From Streptomyces fumigatiscleroticus (GTDB lineage Bacteria > Actinomycetota > Actinomycetes > Streptomycetales > Streptomycetaceae): a stretch of DNA of 64,000 nt. A program made the translations under genes and the position numbers. The notes under the pieces were generated by a model. It did not search any database and had not been told where the DNA came from. It saw only the letters and a program-made list of their open reading frames with translations. The stretch spans positions 124,001 to 188,000 of the forward strand of contig NZ_BMQF01000005.1 of assembly GCF_014647975.1 (NCBI RefSeq), read 5' to 3'. Below are positions 63,329 through 64,000 of this stretch, in pieces (within the stretch, counting starts at the first letter, position 1; every line of letters begins with the position of its first letter).

Positions 63329-64000
63329 ATGCCGCACGCCCCACAGCACGCGGACGTCCCCACCGTGGAACTGGACTCGGCCCTGCGCGGTGGCCCTTTC
63401 CACGTGGCCCTGCGCGCCGCGATAGCCGCTCGCGGCCTGCCGTTGCAGCGCGTCCAGCACCATCTGTCGCGCCACGGGGTGAAGGTCGGCGTCACCAGCC
63501 TCAGCTACTGGCAGCAGGGCGCCCGGCGCCCGCAGCGCCCGGAGTCCCTCCGCGCCGTACGCGCGCTGGAGGAGATCCTCCAGCTGCCGGAGGAGTCGCT
63601 GATACGGCTGCTGGAGGAGGCTGGCGAAGGCTCCTCGGCGCAACGGCCCGCCGCCCGCTCCTACCGTGCGTTCGTCGAGGCCTCGGGCGTCCTGGAACAG
63701 CTGCTGACCGAGCTGGACGCCCCGCTGGACAGCGGCCTGCACACCCTCGCGCACCACGAGCGGGTCCTGATCGGCGCACGCCGCGAACTGGCGGGGCGCG
63801 AGGCGTACCACATCGTGCGCGCCCACCGGGACGGCGTCGACCGGTTCGTGGCCGTGCACCACGGCGACCCGGGGTGCGAGCCGGAGCGCATCATCGTGCA
63901 CGCGCTGGAGAACTGCCGCACGGGACGCGTCCGCCGGCACCACGGCACCGGTGTACTCGTGGCCGAACTCCTCTTCGACCTGCGACTGCGCTCCGGGGAT
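63329..64000 (+). CDS. XRE-like helix-turn-helix protein (3' end outside window)
   Basis: The first 224 residues are visible. MPHAPQHADVPTVELDSALR precedes a helix-turn-helix-like region (FHVALRAAIAARGLPLQRVQ, HHLSRHGVKVGVTSLSYWQQ, about residues 22-61). PQRPESLRAVRALEEILQLP resembles the C-terminal helix of XRE-type DNA-binding domains. The remainder is an alpha/beta region (HHERVLIGARRELAGREAYH and VDRFVAVHHGDPGCEPERII) without assignment. This architecture is common in Streptomyces. AAAGG lies 8 bp before the ATG. No stop is reached within the window. Confidence 0.75.
   Translation, partial: MPHAPQHADVPTVELDSALRGGPFHVALRAAIAARGLPLQRVQHHLSRHGVKVGVTSLSYWQQGARRPQRPESLRAVRALEEILQLPEESLIRLLEEAGEGSSAQRPAARSYRAFVEASGVLEQLLTELDAPLDSGLHTLAHHERVLIGARRELAGREAYHIVRAHRDGVDRFVAVHHGDPGCEPERIIVHALENCRTGRVRRHHGTGVLVAELLFDLRLRSGD

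Overview
The window looks like a Streptomyces chromosome (core, not plasmid or prophage). Coding DNA is very GC-rich with G/C at almost every third position. GTG and TTG starts are common, and many genes are coupled by ATGA/GTGA overlaps. Gene content and order (sufRBDC-S-U-T, ctaA, ctaB, tkt-tal-zwf-opcA-pgl, pgi, rbpA, secG-tpiA-pgk-gap, whiA-yvcK-rapZ-uvrC) match the conserved core arrangement I remember from Streptomyces coelicolor around SCO1890-SCO1954. The species was not determined.

Layout. 1-4.1 kb: an MBL-fold hydrolase cut by the window edge, a GC-rich repeat array, then a sugar-acid module (kdgD coupled to an unknown 387-aa protein, divergent from uronate dehydrogenase). 4.4-9.5 kb: a DeoR-type regulator and a four-gene polyol ABC uptake/dehydrogenase operon with every junction overlapping; it has no ATPase of its own. 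9.5-14 kb: a second repeat array, a two-domain TerD protein convergent with a TetR regulator, a broken TROVE/von Willebrand A (Ro60-type) gene joined to a tRNA-Met-like fragment, and an unknown 475-aa protein. 14.2-18.3 kb: a secreted endonuclease/phosphatase-family protein, a DUF3618 plus holin-like membrane pair, a Cys-rich unknown with a tiny upstream gene, and a lipB remnant. 18.3-21.7 kb: dapA carrying a one-base frameshift in a C7 run, dapD, an SMR efflux protein and a sulfotransferase.

21.8-28.5 kb is the complete SUF iron-sulfur operon with its repressor gene sufR first and a CAAC-N6-GTTG operator over the sufR start. 28.6-32.4 kb holds an AAC(3)-type acetyltransferase, an ABC-2 exporter pair with a small duplication at the gene junction, and heme A synthase. 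32.4-37.2 kb is the least familiar part: a membrane protein, a winged-helix protein divergent from a nitrilase-superfamily protein with a complete Glu-Lys-Cys triad, an amidohydrolase and a small conserved protein. 37.3-48.2 kb: ctaB divergent from the pentose-phosphate operon tkt-tal-zwf-opcA-pgl, then a membrane protein and pgi. 48.3-53.7 kb: an MFS transporter, rbpA, secG, tpiA, pgk and gap. 53.9-62.2 kb: a large secreted M14 carboxypeptidase, then the coupled uvrC-rapZ-yvcK-whiA operon. The window ends with a 1.1-kb divergent intergenic region filled with 23-, 144- and 22-bp tandem repeats and the start of an XRE-like regulator.

How they work together: the 3' half is central carbon metabolism (pentose phosphate, triose phosphate part of glycolysis) plus the whiA morphogenesis operon; the middle supplies Fe-S clusters and heme A; the 5' part is accessory sugar-acid and polyol catabolism. 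The most interesting non-standard items are the tRNA-like/TROVE relic (12.0-12.4 kb), the winged-helix/nitrilase-like pair (33.2-35.4 kb), and a recurring class of very GC-rich intergenic tandem repeats.
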